From the NCBI GenBank assembly GCA_017462545.1, contig JAFTQX010000028.1, positions 1-50,148 of the forward strand: 50,148 nucleotides of DNA, written 5' to 3'. Positions 24,878-33,325 of the stretch are shown here, piece after piece. The position numbers were made by a program, and so were the translations under genes. A model generated the notes under the pieces. That model made no database searches, was not told the origin of the DNA, and saw nothing but the letters and a program-made list of their open reading frames with translations. Origin of the DNA: Clostridia bacterium. GTDB taxonomy: Bacteria > Bacillota > Clostridia > Oscillospirales > CAG-272. Positions within the stretch are counted from its first letter, which is position 1. Each line of letters begins with the position of its first letter.

Positions 24878-26149
24878 TTAATCAATAGAATTCAGTGCCG
24901 CATCAATGTCGGCGATAATGTCCTCTGCGCTCTCAATACCAACAGACAGGCGGATCAGGTTGTCGGCAATGCCGATGGCAGCAAGATCAGCCGAGGAAAG
25001 CTGACGGTGGGTGGTGGAGGCGGGGTGCAGCACGCAGGAGCGTACGTCGGCCACATGGGTGACGATGCGAATCATCTTCAGCTTTTCCATAAAGGCCGCA
25101 GCCTTCTCGCTACCGCCCTTGACGCCAAAGCTCATCATGCCGCCCATGCCGCGCGGCATATATTTGCCGGCCAGCGCATAGTAGGGGTCGCTTGCAAGCG
25201 AGGGGTGCTTGACCCACTCAACCTTCTCATGGCTTGCAAGGAAGGCGGCTACCTTTTTCGCGTTTTCGCTGTGGCGTTCCATGCGCAGAGAAAGCGTCTC
25301 CATGCCCAGGTTGGTCAAAAAGGCGTTTTCCGGGCTCATGATCGCGCCCAGATCGCGCATCATCTGCACGCGGCACTTTACGCCAAAGGCGTTTTTGCCG
25401 AGCGAGGCGTATACAAGGCCGTGATAGCTCTCATCCGGTACAAGGAACTCGGGGTAGCGGTTCGTGGCGGTATAGTCAAAATTGCCGCCGTCTACGATCA
25501 CACCGCCAAGCGCGACGGCATGCCCGTCAAGATACTTGGAGGAGGAGTAGAGCACGATGTTCGCGCCAAAGTCCAGAGGGCGGCAGAGCACGGGGGTAAC
25601 CAGCGTGTTATCTACCATAAACAGCACCTTGTGCTTCTTGGCGATGGCGGCGATCTTGTCAAAATCCAGCACCACAATAGTGGGGTTGGCCAGCGTTTCG
25701 GCAAAGATCACGCGGGTCTTATCGTCCACCAGGCGGTCGATATTCTCCTGCGTGTCGTCCGGGTCAAAGAAACGGCACTCAATGCCGTACTTCTTCAGCG
25801 TAATGGAAAAGAGATTGTAGGTGCCGCCGTAGATGGCGCGCGAGGAAACGATGTTATCACCCGCGCCGCACACGTTCAAAACAGCAAGCAGCGTGGCGCT
25901 CATGCCGCTGGCACAGGCAATGGCGGAGGCACCGCCGTCAAGGACGGTCAGCTTGTTCTCCATTGCCGAGACGGTGGGGTTAGCCAGACGGGTATAGAAG
26001 TAGCCGTCTGCCTTTAAGTCAAAGAGGTCGGCAAGCTCGCCTGCCGTTTCATAGGCGTAGGTGGTGCTTTGTACGATCGGTACCACGCGGGGCTCGCCGC
26101 TCTTCGGCTCGTAGCCCGCCTGCACGCAAAGTGTATCTTGATTGGCCAT
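24878..26149 (-). CDS. metY: O-acetylhomoserine sulfhydrylase
   Basis: 423-residue PLP enzyme of the Cys/Met metabolism family that joins O-acetylhomoserine and sulfide to homocysteine. The PLP lysine is Lys205 in Y-S-S-S-K-Y-L-D-G-H, the cofactor-binding Y-T-R-L-A-N-P-T lies at about 52-59, and the C-terminal L-H-P-A-S-T-T-H-R-Q motif is intact. Length near 425 separates it from the shorter cystathionine gamma-synthases. It leads the metY-metA operon, giving direct sulfhydrylation of homoserine in two adjacent steps. No S-box or other leader was seen between its promoter and start. Confidence 0.94.
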   Translation of the reverse strand: MANQDTLCVQAGYEPKSGEPRVVPIVQSTTYAYETAGELADLFDLKADGYFYTRLANPTVSAMENKLTVLDGGASAIACASGMSATLLAVLNVCGAGDNIVSSRAIYGGTYNLFSITLKKYGIECRFFDPDDTQENIDRLVDDKTRVIFAETLANPTIVVLDFDKIAAIAKKHKVLFMVDNTLVTPVLCRPLDFGANIVLYSSSKYLDGHAVALGGVIVDGGNFDYTATNRYPEFLVPDESYHGLVYASLGKNAFGVKCRVQMMRDLGAIMSPENAFLTNLGMETLSLRMERHSENAKKVAAFLASHEKVEWVKHPSLASDPYYALAGKYMPRGMGGMMSFGVKGGSEKAAAFMEKLKMIRIVTHVADVRSCVLHPASTTHRQLSSADLAAIGIADNLIRLSVGIESAEDIIADIDAALNSID

Positions 26150-26190
26150 GATGGGATCCTTTCTTGTTGTGGGAATTTTCTAACATTTCT

Positions 26191-26219
26191 ATTATAACAC
26201 GAAAAACGCAGCTTTGCAA
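26191..26219 (-). promoter_or_regulatory. Promoter of metY-metA
   Basis: On the minus strand TTGCAA (26219-26214), 17-base spacer, TATAAT (26196-26191). The leader to the start codon is about 35 bases, too short for a SAM riboswitch. Confidence 0.75.
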
Positions 26220-26287
26220 GGCAGGAATGAGGCAAATTCCACAAAAAACAGCTGTTTTTTTCTACATCATCATTCTGTACACAGGTC

Positions 26288-26316
26288 TTGACGGCAGGGC
26301 GGGACTGTGTTACAAT
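26288..26316 (+). promoter_or_regulatory. Promoter of the CotH-like gene
   Basis: TTGACG (26288-26293), 17-base spacer, TACAAT (26311-26316), followed by TAGGAGG and the start codon. The form is vegetative (SigA), not a sporulation type. Confidence 0.75.
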
Positions 26317-26346
26317 AAATGTGTATATAGATTAGGAGGATATCCT

Positions 26347-27909
26347 ATGAACCAAAAGCATCAAAAAGCATGGCAACGCCCCTTGCGCGAGTTTTTGCCC
26401 GGGGTGATTTTGCTGGTTGTTTGTCTTGTGGCGGCATTCTTTCTGTTCGCCAATTATATTTATCACAATATCCACTTTTTTGAAAGTGAGACGATTGCCC
26501 CCACCTGCCACAGCGAGGGCTATACCGTGCATACCTGCACCCTGTGCGGGGATACGCGCACAGGGGACTATACCACCGCCGAGCATACCTATACGCTGCC
26601 CTATACCGTGCGCGAGCCGGGCAAGAGCACCGTCGGCATGCAGGCCTCTTATTGCACCGGCTGCGGCGATTGCGTGCTGACCGATCTTGCCCCGCTGCAG
26701 ATGATGCCGGTGGTGTACATCGAGGGCAGCTTGGCGGATGCCGCCGTTGGCTCTACGGTTACTCTGACCTATGAATCCTACGAGACCTGCTTTACCACCA
26801 CCGCGGTGATGAAGGTGCAGGGCTTTACGGCTGCCGGATTCCCCAAAAAGAATTACAACGTCCGCCTGTATACCGATGAAACGCTGCAAAACCGTCAAAA
26901 GGTCGATCTTGGCTGGGGCGGCTGGGGCGAACAGTCAAAATACACGATCAAGGCGAACTATATTGACTGCTCACACGCGCGGAACATTGTCTCCTGCCGT
27001 CTCTTTGGGCAGATGGTAAAAACGCGCACCAGCACCATTCCCGAGCTGCGGGCAGCGCCAAACGGCGGCTGCACCGATGGCTACCCGATCCGCATGTATC
27101 ACAACGGCGAGTTCTTTGGTATCTATACCATGAATATCCCCAAGGATAAATGGATGTTCGGGGTCGATGAAAACAAGCATCCCTATTCTGCGATCGTCAC
27201 GGCGCAGATGCACTCCGCGACCAACAAGTTCAACGGCACCACCGACCTCTACAACACCGTGGACTGGGATGTTGAATACTGCTCCACCGGCACGGATATG
27301 GATTGGTTGAACGAGAGCTTTAACGATCTCATTCGCTTTGTGCGGGATAGCGATGTCAGCACCTTCCGTCGGAATGCGCATAAATATATTGATATTGAGG
27401 CGGTGCTTGACTACGCGATTATGTGCTTTGTGATGTACGGCCCCGATAACTGGGATAAAAATGCCGTCTATGTGACCTATGATGGGGTCAAGTGGGCCCC
27501 CTCGCTCTATGATGCGGACTGTGCCTTTGGCTTGCATTGGAACGGCCAATCCTTCTGGAATTTCAGCGATATAGAGAACTGCGCCCCCTACGAGATCACA
27601 TGGAACAGAGCCTATACCAACAATCTGCTGCTCGTGCGTGTGATGTACGCCTTCTTTGATGATTTTGTCTATCGCTACTACACGCTGCGCGACACCGTGC
27701 TCAGCGATGAAAATATGATCGCCGCCTTCGAGTCCTTCTTTGACAGCGTTGGAGAAGAGAACTATGAGGCAGATGCCGACCGGTGGGGCTTGCCCAATCC
27801 GACCGATGCCGCCAGCGGCGAGAAGAACAATATTTACCAAATTCGCTACTTTATTCGTCGCCGTATGGCTGCGCTGGATAAGGCGATGGAAAACGTGAGG
27901 TTAGGATAG
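26347..27909 (+). CDS. CotH-family protein, membrane-anchored
   Basis: 520 residues. A membrane helix (about 18-40) is followed by a Cys-rich module (C-H-S-E-G-Y-T-V-H-T-C-T-L-C-G, later C-T-G-C-G-D) common on cell-surface proteins of gut Clostridia, then the CotH domain. CotH hallmarks: Y-T-I-K-A-N-Y-I-D with the following R-N, P-I-R-M-Y-H-N-G-E-F-F-G-I-Y, and the metal-binding-like Y-D-A-D-C-A-F-G. CotH proteins in Bacillus are atypical kinases phosphorylating spore coat proteins; many clostridial homologues are surface-anchored with unknown targets. The start at 26347 follows TAGGAGG. The next gene starts 2 bases after its stop. Confidence 0.9.
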   Translation: MNQKHQKAWQRPLREFLPGVILLVVCLVAAFFLFANYIYHNIHFFESETIAPTCHSEGYTVHTCTLCGDTRTGDYTTAEHTYTLPYTVREPGKSTVGMQASYCTGCGDCVLTDLAPLQMMPVVYIEGSLADAAVGSTVTLTYESYETCFTTTAVMKVQGFTAAGFPKKNYNVRLYTDETLQNRQKVDLGWGGWGEQSKYTIKANYIDCSHARNIVSCRLFGQMVKTRTSTIPELRAAPNGGCTDGYPIRMYHNGEFFGIYTMNIPKDKWMFGVDENKHPYSAIVTAQMHSATNKFNGTTDLYNTVDWDVEYCSTGTDMDWLNESFNDLIRFVRDSDVSTFRRNAHKYIDIEAVLDYAIMCFVMYGPDNWDKNAVYVTYDGVKWAPSLYDADCAFGLHWNGQSFWNFSDIENCAPYEITWNRAYTNNLLLVRVMYAFFDDFVYRYYTLRDTVLSDENMIAAFESFFDSVGEENYEADADRWGLPNPTDAASGEKNNIYQIRYFIRRRMAALDKAMENVRLG

Positions 27910-27911
27910 AC

Positions 27912-28739
27912 ATGAAACTTACTTTTTTAGGTACGGCGGCGGCAGAGGGAATTCCCGGGCTGTTTTGTGATTGCCGCGTTTGCCGCAATGCCCTTGCCGT
28001 GCGCGGTAAGGAGATCAAAACCAGAAGCCAGGCGTTGATCGATGATAAGATTTTGATCGATTTTCCGGCCGATACCTATATGCATATGCTGCAGCATGGG
28101 GTGGATCTGAAAAATATCCATACATGCGTGTTTACCCACAGCCATATGGATCACCTCTACGAGCGTGATCTCTGGTGCCGCAATAAGGGCATCGGCAACG
28201 AGATCGAGGAGATCCCGCTGCAGCTGTATCTCACGCAGGCAGGCTATGCGCAGACGATCGATTATATGGAAAAGCATGTCAATGCCGACCGCGTGCAGGC
28301 TCATCTGATCGTGCCGTTTGTGCCCTTTCTGGCAGAGGGGTATCGCTTTATCCCCTTAAAGGCCGACCACGATCAAAAGGCAGACCCCGTTTTTTACATC
28401 ATTGAGCATGAGGGCAAGCGTCTGCTCTATGCCAATGATACCGGGTATTTTCCGGAGGAGACTTGGGAATATCTGCAGAGCTACGGTCAATGCTTTGATA
28501 TGATCTCGCTCGATTGCACCGGCATGCTGTTAGAAAATTACCGCCACGGGCATATGGGCTTTTCTGTCAACCGTGAGGTAGTCGCTCGCCTGACCGAGAT
28601 GGGACTGTGTGACGAAAGGACGGTAAAATACGTCAATCATTTCAGCCACAACGGCGGCGCGACGCATGAGGAAATGGTGGCCGAGGCTGAAAAGTACGGC
28701 TACGGTGTGACCTATGACGGGCTGGAAGTGACATTTTGA
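27912..28739 (+). CDS. MBL-fold hydrolase, PhnP-like
   Basis: 275 residues, cytosolic metallo-beta-lactamase fold. T-H-S-H-M-D-H (about 75-81) binds the two active-site metals; further ligands are in the H-D-Q and D-T-G-Y segments and the C-terminal N-H-F-S-H-N-G. The N-terminal C-D-C-R-V-C motif at about 19-24 corresponds to the extra zinc site of PhnP-type phosphodiesterases. PhnP cleaves cyclic phosphoribosyl phosphate, but no other phosphonate gene is nearby, so the substrate is open. It is coupled to the CotH-family gene and followed by a terminator. Confidence 0.9.
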   Translation: MKLTFLGTAAAEGIPGLFCDCRVCRNALAVRGKEIKTRSQALIDDKILIDFPADTYMHMLQHGVDLKNIHTCVFTHSHMDHLYERDLWCRNKGIGNEIEEIPLQLYLTQAGYAQTIDYMEKHVNADRVQAHLIVPFVPFLAEGYRFIPLKADHDQKADPVFYIIEHEGKRLLYANDTGYFPEETWEYLQSYGQCFDMISLDCTGMLLENYRHGHMGFSVNREVVARLTEMGLCDERTVKYVNHFSHNGGATHEEMVAEAEKYGYGVTYDGLEVTF

Positions 28740-28766
28740 TTGTAACCCTGCAGCGCAGGATCTCAT

Positions 28767-28800
28767 GGAAAAAGCACTTGCTTTCGCAAGTGCTTTTTCC
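28767..28800. terminator. Terminator after the PhnP-like gene
   Basis: 15-bp perfect stem (28767-28781 and 28786-28800) around a 4-base loop, with A- and T-runs in the stem ends. It lies between convergent genes and could act both ways. Confidence 0.88.
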
Positions 28801-28809
28801 TTATGTCTG

Positions 28810-29052
28810 TTACGCTAACCCAAGAAGGTACGCGGGGGTTACGTGTAGAATTTTGGATAGTGCCAACAGCTCGTAATCTGCTACAAAGCGCGTTCCGATT
28901 TCAATTCGGCTAACGCTGTCCCTTTCGATAATAACACCCTCTAATTGTAGCCTTGCTGCGAGGTTCTCTTGCGAAAGACCTTGCTTTTTTCTTGCGTCCT
29001 TCACCCGGGCACCGCAAATGTTTTTGCTGCCGTTAAAGTCGTAAATCTTCAT
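28810..29052 (-). CDS. XRE-family helix-turn-helix regulator
   Basis: 80 residues. One Cro/CI-type domain: R-V-K-D-A-R-K-K-Q-G-L-S-Q-E-N-L-A-A-R-L (about 16-35) forms the first helices; D-S-V-S-R-I-E-I-G-T-R-F the recognition part. No ligand or dimer domain follows. GGAGAAGGT precedes the ATG at 29052. It begins 19 bases after the trkH stop and may be read from the same transcript as the potassium genes, although its own promoter is possible. Function beyond DNA binding cannot be told. Confidence 0.85.
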   Translation of the reverse strand: MKIYDFNGSKNICGARVKDARKKQGLSQENLAARLQLEGVIIERDSVSRIEIGTRFVADYELLALSKILHVTPAYLLGLA

Positions 29053-29071
29053 ACCTTCTCCACTTTTTGTG

Positions 29072-30511
29072 TTATCTCCGCCGCCAGGTGGAGGGAGAGA
29101 AGAGAATCATCATGGGCAGGATCTCCAGTCGGCCAAATAGCATGGTAAAAGAGAGGAGGACCTTGGAAAGAATGGAGTAGCCTCCAAAATTGCCGGCCGG
29201 CCCGACCTCGCCAAGACCCGGGCCGATATTATTGATGCAGGCCAGCACAGCAGTCAGGTCGCTTTCCAAGCCGAATCCGCCAAAGGAGACCAACAAAAAC
29301 GCAAGTAAGATCAGCACCAAGTATAGTGCCAAATAATTTGAGGCCGCGCGGCAGGTATCATCCGAGAGCGGCTCGCCATCTAACCGTGTGACATTGACCG
29401 AGCGTGGGTGCAGCACATGGCGAAATTCACGCAGAATATTTTTTCCAATAATAATGCAGCGTGAGACCTTTAATCCGCCGGCTGTGGAGCCTGCGCAAGA
29501 GCCAATGATCATGAGCAGCACAAGGATTGCTTTGGAAAAAGTAGGCCATACATTGTAATCCACAGTGGAAAAACCGGTAGTAGACATGATCGAGGAGGCC
29601 TGAAAAAAGGCGGTGCGGATACAGTCGCCCGCTGTGGAAAACAGGTGCGCGGTGTTCAGTGCGATGGCAGCAACGGCCACGCCGAACAATAGAAAATAGG
29701 CGCGCAGTTCCTCGCTTTTCAGCACATCACGAAAGCGGCGAATGAGCAGGAAAAAATACATATTGAAATTAATGCCGAAAAGGAACATGAAGATAGCGAT
29801 GATCCACTCGGCTGTGGGATTGGCATATCCCGCAATAGAGGCATTTTTCAGCGCAAAGCCGCCCGTACCGGCCGTTCCGAAGGAGGTGACAAGCGCATCA
29901 TAAAAGGGCAGGCCGGCGATACAAAGAGCCGCCGTTTGAATGGCGGTGAGCAAAACGTAAATGCCGTAGAGGATCAGGGCGGTCTGGCGCATACGGGGCA
30001 CCAGTTTACCCTTGGTGGGGCCGGGGACCTCGGCACGCATGAGATGGATAGAGCTACTGCCCGCCGAGGGCAGAACGGCCAGTACAAAGACCAAAACTCC
30101 CATGCCGCCGATCCAATGCGTGAAGGAGCGCCAAAACAGGATGCCGTAGGGGAGCCCCTCCACGGCCGAGAGAATGGTTGCGCCCGTGGTGGTAAAGCCG
30201 GAGACGGTTTCAAAAAAAGCGTCGGCATAGTGCGGAATAGCGCCGCTGAGAACAAAGGGCAGAGCGCCAAAGGCGGAGAGCAGTATCCAGCCGAGGGCCA
30301 CGCAAACAAAGCCCTCCTTGGCGTAGATGCGGGTGTTTTTTGGTCTTTGCAGCACAAGCGGAACGGCAATAGCCAGCAGTGCAGCTATAGTGATGAGAAA
30401 GGGCAATGGAGATTCCTGATACAGCAGTGCCGTTGCCGTTGGTGCCAACAGCAGCCCTGCCTCAGTGGATAGAATCAGGCCAAGGAGATAGCCAAGCATT
30501 CGGTAGTTCAT
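29072..30511 (-). CDS. trkH: Potassium uptake channel subunit TrkH
   Basis: 479 residues with the fourfold helix-pore-helix architecture of TrkH/KtrB channels. Four selectivity-filter loops are visible: S-G-F-T-T-T-G-A-T, S-F-G-T-A-G-T-G-G, S-I-M-S-T-T-G-F-S-T and N-N-I-G-P-G-L-G. A conserved S-C-A-G-S-T-A-G-G-L-K intramembrane loop is also present. It imports K+ across the plasma membrane under control of the RCK protein encoded just upstream. The start codon overlaps the trkA stop by one base (TAATG), so translation is coupled. Confidence 0.95.
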   Translation of the reverse strand: MNYRMLGYLLGLILSTEAGLLLAPTATALLYQESPLPFLITIAALLAIAVPLVLQRPKNTRIYAKEGFVCVALGWILLSAFGALPFVLSGAIPHYADAFFETVSGFTTTGATILSAVEGLPYGILFWRSFTHWIGGMGVLVFVLAVLPSAGSSSIHLMRAEVPGPTKGKLVPRMRQTALILYGIYVLLTAIQTAALCIAGLPFYDALVTSFGTAGTGGFALKNASIAGYANPTAEWIIAIFMFLFGINFNMYFFLLIRRFRDVLKSEELRAYFLLFGVAVAAIALNTAHLFSTAGDCIRTAFFQASSIMSTTGFSTVDYNVWPTFSKAILVLLMIIGSCAGSTAGGLKVSRCIIIGKNILREFRHVLHPRSVNVTRLDGEPLSDDTCRAASNYLALYLVLILLAFLLVSFGGFGLESDLTAVLACINNIGPGLGEVGPAGNFGGYSILSKVLLSFTMLFGRLEILPMMILFSPSTWRRR

Positions 30512-31869
30512 TATTCCAAAATATCCTTTATAGATTGCATCTGTCCGCCGGTGGTGACAATGATGACCGTATCTCCCTTTTCGATCTTGTCGTCACCGGA
30601 GGGGATGATGATCTGATCGCCATGCACGATGCAGGCAACCAGCACGCCCGCGCGTGAGCGCAAACTCTTGAGCGGCACGCCGGTCAGGCCACCGATCTCT
30701 TCTTTAATGATGAACTCCAGCGCCTCTGCTTGTCCGTCCATGAGGCGGTGCAGCGATTCAATTTCCGAGGCGCGGGAGGAATTCGCCTTGGCGCGTACAT
30801 AGCGCAGGATGAAGGAGGAGGTAGACGACTTGGGGGAGACAACGCTATCCAGTCCCACGCTCTTGAAAAAGTCGATATAGGACATGGCGCGGATCATGGT
30901 AATGACCTTGTGCACGTTTTGCGTTTTGGCAAACATAGAAATGATGGCATTTTCCTCATCCACATCCGAGAGGGCAAGCAGGGCATCGGTATTTTCGATG
31001 CCTTCCTCCAGCAAAAGTTCCTGCTTGGTGCCGTTATCGCAAACCACCGTGCAGGGGTACTGCTCGGCCAGCTCGCGGCACAGCTCCTCGTCCTTTTCGA
31101 TGACAGTAGAGCGGATCTTGCTCTTTTGCAAGAGCGCCTCAAGGTAGTAGGTGGTGCGTCCGCCGCCTACGATCAGCACGTCACGTACGGGCTGCTTGTA
31201 AAGCCCGATGGCCTTAAAGAATCGGGTGATCTCCTCATCCGGTGCGGTCACGCAGATCACGTCACCGGCCTCAATGACAAAGTTACCGGAGGGGATGTGT
31301 GCCTCGCCGCGGCGCAGCACGCTGTAAACGAGGAACTTGACATTCAGCTTGGCACGCAGATCGTACAGCGAGGTGCCGCACAGGGGGGAATCCTGGGCTA
31401 CGGTAAACTCGGCCAGCTCCACGCGGCCACGGCAGAAGGTGTCGATCTTGGCGGCGGCAGGAAAACGGAGCGTGCGGTAGATCTCCCGCGCGGCCATCAG
31501 CTCCGGGTTGATGGTCAGCGAAAGGCTCATTTCCTCACGCAAAAGCTGCATCAGATCGCTATATTCCGGGTTGCGCACACGCGCAATGGTGTGCTGCGTG
31601 CCCAGCTTTTTGGCGGCAGCGCAGGAAAGGATATTGATCTCGTCCTCTGCTGTGACGGCAATCAGCAGCTCGGCCTTGTCTGCCCCCGCCTTGCGCAGGG
31701 TAGAAACGACCGCGCCGTTGCCCTCTACCGCGTTGATGTCATAGGCGCCGGAAAGCTCGGCAAGGGCTGCGCTGTCGGTGTCTACTACCGTAATGTCATG
31801 CCCCTCATGCGCGAGCTGCGCGCTGATGGCGGTGCCCACTGAGCCGCCACCGATAATGATAATGTTCAT
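30511..31869 (-). CDS. trkA: Potassium uptake regulatory protein TrkA
   Basis: 452 residues in a duplicated layout: RCK_N (about 1-115), RCK_C (about 140-225), RCK_N (about 230-345), RCK_C (about 370-452). The first Rossmann motif G-G-G-S-V-G-T at about 7-13 is canonical for NAD(H) binding with Asp at about 30 in V-V-D-T-D. The second, G-G-G-R-T-T-Y, deviates and may not bind nucleotide. It gates the TrkH channel as a cytosolic ring in response to NADH/ATP/ADP-type ligands. AAAGGAG lies 7 bases before the start. Confidence 0.95.
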   Translation of the reverse strand: MNIIIIGGGSVGTAISAQLAHEGHDITVVDTDSAALAELSGAYDINAVEGNGAVVSTLRKAGADKAELLIAVTAEDEINILSCAAAKKLGTQHTIARVRNPEYSDLMQLLREEMSLSLTINPELMAAREIYRTLRFPAAAKIDTFCRGRVELAEFTVAQDSPLCGTSLYDLRAKLNVKFLVYSVLRRGEAHIPSGNFVIEAGDVICVTAPDEEITRFFKAIGLYKQPVRDVLIVGGGRTTYYLEALLQKSKIRSTVIEKDEELCRELAEQYPCTVVCDNGTKQELLLEEGIENTDALLALSDVDEENAIISMFAKTQNVHKVITMIRAMSYIDFFKSVGLDSVVSPKSSTSSFILRYVRAKANSSRASEIESLHRLMDGQAEALEFIIKEEIGGLTGVPLKSLRSRAGVLVACIVHGDQIIIPSGDDKIEKGDTVIIVTTGGQMQSIKDILE

Positions 31870-31904
31870 GGTATCTCCTTTTTTGGGTATCTCCCATTGG
31901 CATT

Positions 31905-31933
31905 ATTATACTACTTTCTTCCCAAGAATGCAA
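31905..31933 (-). promoter_or_regulatory. Promoter of trkA-trkH
   Basis: On the minus strand TTGCAT (31933-31928), 17-base spacer, TATAAT (31910-31905). About 35 bases to the trkA start. Confidence 0.75.
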
Positions 31934-31966
31934 GAGGGCAAGTGGATTTCCTGCTTTGTGTGCCCC

Positions 31967-31994
31967 TTGACAAAAAATGTGAATATTGTATAAT
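31967..31994 (+). promoter_or_regulatory. Promoter of the 32-kb lipoprotein gene
   Basis: TTGACA (31967-31972), 16-base spacer, TATAAT (31989-31994). The two consensus boxes make it one of the stronger promoters here, divergent from trkA. Confidence 0.8.
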
Positions 31995-32055
31995 AAAAGT
32001 AACCGAACCGGTGATTTTTCCGCCTGATAGGGTGAATAAAGAAGGAGGCCGCGCC

Positions 32056-32763
32056 ATGAAGAAAACAATTTGCCTGATGCTTCTTATAAGCATGTTGACC
32101 ATCCTTGCCGGTTGTGCGGCATCACCGACTACCACAAACGGAGCAAAAGAATGGATCAATGATGCTTCCTTTGAAACGTATATAGAAGAGATGGATGCAT
32201 GGCTGCAGGAAACGACGTTGCTGGAACGGTGCTCGTCATCCGAGATGACGGAAAAGACGCAGGACTGGTACTATGAAGGACGATCGGTTAAGGAAAACAT
32301 TCAATTTATGCATGTGTGCGGTATTCCACAGCACACCAGCGGAAACGCAGACGGCATGCTCTTTTTGGGATCCTCCGGCTCGTACGATGAAGAACGGAAT
32401 GCACAAGTTTTTCGGGAATATTGGTCGTTTCCGAAAGATTTGACCGGTTTGCGTTTCCCACAGGATATACGTATCGGTGATGGTTTTGCTGATGTGCTGC
32501 AAAAGCTGGAAATAACAGGTAGCATGTCACTTAGCGGAGAGAACACGGCAACGTTCCTGTATACCGAGGAGAGAAGGATTGCTTTACAGCAAGCAGAGAT
32601 GGAAGACGCAGTGACGTGGTCCTTGATTTATGAGAGGCAAATCACAGAGCTATTGACACATACGGTTACGCTTGCCTTCACAGCGCAAAAGGGAGGAACA
32701 CTTGCGCAAGCATCCCTCAGCACCATTTGCTTGGAAATGGAAGAGATTACTCCCTACAAGTAA
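32056..32763 (+). CDS. Lipoprotein of unknown function
   Basis: 235 residues. Lipoprotein signal peptide with lipobox I-L-A-G-C at about residue 20, then a mixed alpha/beta soluble domain without recognised motifs. GAAGGAGG lies 7 bases before the ATG at 32056; earlier in-frame starts are rejected because they precede the ribosome binding site. It stands alone between the divergent trk operon and a terminator. The AT content is somewhat higher than in the genes around it. It is probably a surface protein on the outer face of the membrane; I cannot assign a ligand or family. Confidence 0.78.
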   Translation: MKKTICLMLLISMLTILAGCAASPTTTNGAKEWINDASFETYIEEMDAWLQETTLLERCSSSEMTEKTQDWYYEGRSVKENIQFMHVCGIPQHTSGNADGMLFLGSSGSYDEERNAQVFREYWSFPKDLTGLRFPQDIRIGDGFADVLQKLEITGSMSLSGENTATFLYTEERRIALQQAEMEDAVTWSLIYERQITELLTHTVTLAFTAQKGGTLAQASLSTICLEMEEITPYK

Positions 32764-32794
32764 AGCAGGTATATGTTCAAAGGTTTTTGAAAGT

Positions 32795-32822
32795 CTGAAA
32801 ACTTTTTTCAAAAAGTTTTCAG
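32795..32822. terminator. Palindrome, possible terminator of the lipoprotein gene
   Basis: Arms CTGAAAACTTTTT (32795-32807) and its exact complement (32810-32822) leave a 2-base loop. The T-run is inside the stem rather than after it, so termination is uncertain. Its centre, CTTTTTTCAAAAAG, recurs at 37720-37733. Confidence 0.5.
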
Positions 32823-32839
32823 AAACCCCGTGTAACCAA

Positions 32840-32865
32840 GCCCGCCGCCTTGACAGGCGGCGGGC
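32840..32865 (+). terminator. GC-rich terminator hairpin
   Basis: GCCCGCCGCC (32840-32849), 6-base loop TTGACA, GGCGGCGGGC (32856-32865), followed by TTTTG. The loop is at the same time the -35 box of the next promoter. Confidence 0.75.
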
Positions 32866-32879
32866 TTTTGTGCTATAAT
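32850..32879 (+). promoter_or_regulatory. Promoter of mrnC-hisS-ygiQ with -35 in a hairpin loop
   Basis: TTGACA (32850-32855) is exactly the loop of the terminator hairpin; TATAAT lies at 32874-32879 after an 18-base spacer. Both boxes are perfect consensus. The mrnC start follows at 32912 with GGAGGT in between. Confidence 0.8.
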
Positions 32880-32911
32880 ACTACAATAGAAATAAAGCGG
32901 AGGTCGGGGTC

Positions 32912-33304
32912 TTGGATTATAAAGCAAGCGAGCTGCCAAGTGTGGCGGCGCTCTCCTTTCTCGGTGACGCGGTGCACGGTCTATATGTGCGGCGTATGCT
33001 GGTTGAGCGGGGGCTTTGCCGTTCGGGTGAGCTCAACGATGCCGCGCGCGTCTATGTTTCGGCCGAGGGGCAAGCGCAGCAGGCCGCGCGTGTGCTGCCG
33101 CACCTGCTTGAGCGCGAGCAGGATGTTTATCGCCGCGCCTACAATTCCGGCCACCTGAACCGCCCGCGCCACGCAAGCGGGGCAGATTACCGTGCCGCCA
33201 CAGGCTTTGAGGCGGTGCTTGGCATGCTCTCCTTTGAAGAAAAGGACGACCGCATTGCCGCGCTGATGCATATTGCCATCTGCGCAGACGATCAAAACGA
33301 CTAA
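32912..33304 (+). CDS. mrnC: Mini-ribonuclease 3
   Basis: 130 residues. RNase III catalytic domain without the double-stranded RNA-binding domain, which in Bacillus trims 23S rRNA precursor ends. The catalytic motif is seen as F-L-G-D-A-V-H (Asp about 19), with the second acidic cluster E-A-V-L-G-M-L near residue 100. The start is a TTG at 32912 with GGAGGT 8 bases before it; no in-frame ATG fits. It is followed by hisS after 21 bases, so a ribosome-linked operon is likely. Confidence 0.92.
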   Translation: MDYKASELPSVAALSFLGDAVHGLYVRRMLVERGLCRSGELNDAARVYVSAEGQAQQAARVLPHLLEREQDVYRRAYNSGHLNRPRHASGADYRAATGFEAVLGMLSFEEKDDRIAALMHIAICADDQND

Positions 33305-33325
33305 AAACAGACGGAGATAGAAGAC

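Noticed and set aside
26150-26346. SAM riboswitch upstream of metY
   Set aside because: Only about 35 bases separate the -10 box and the start codon; no S-box sequence is present.
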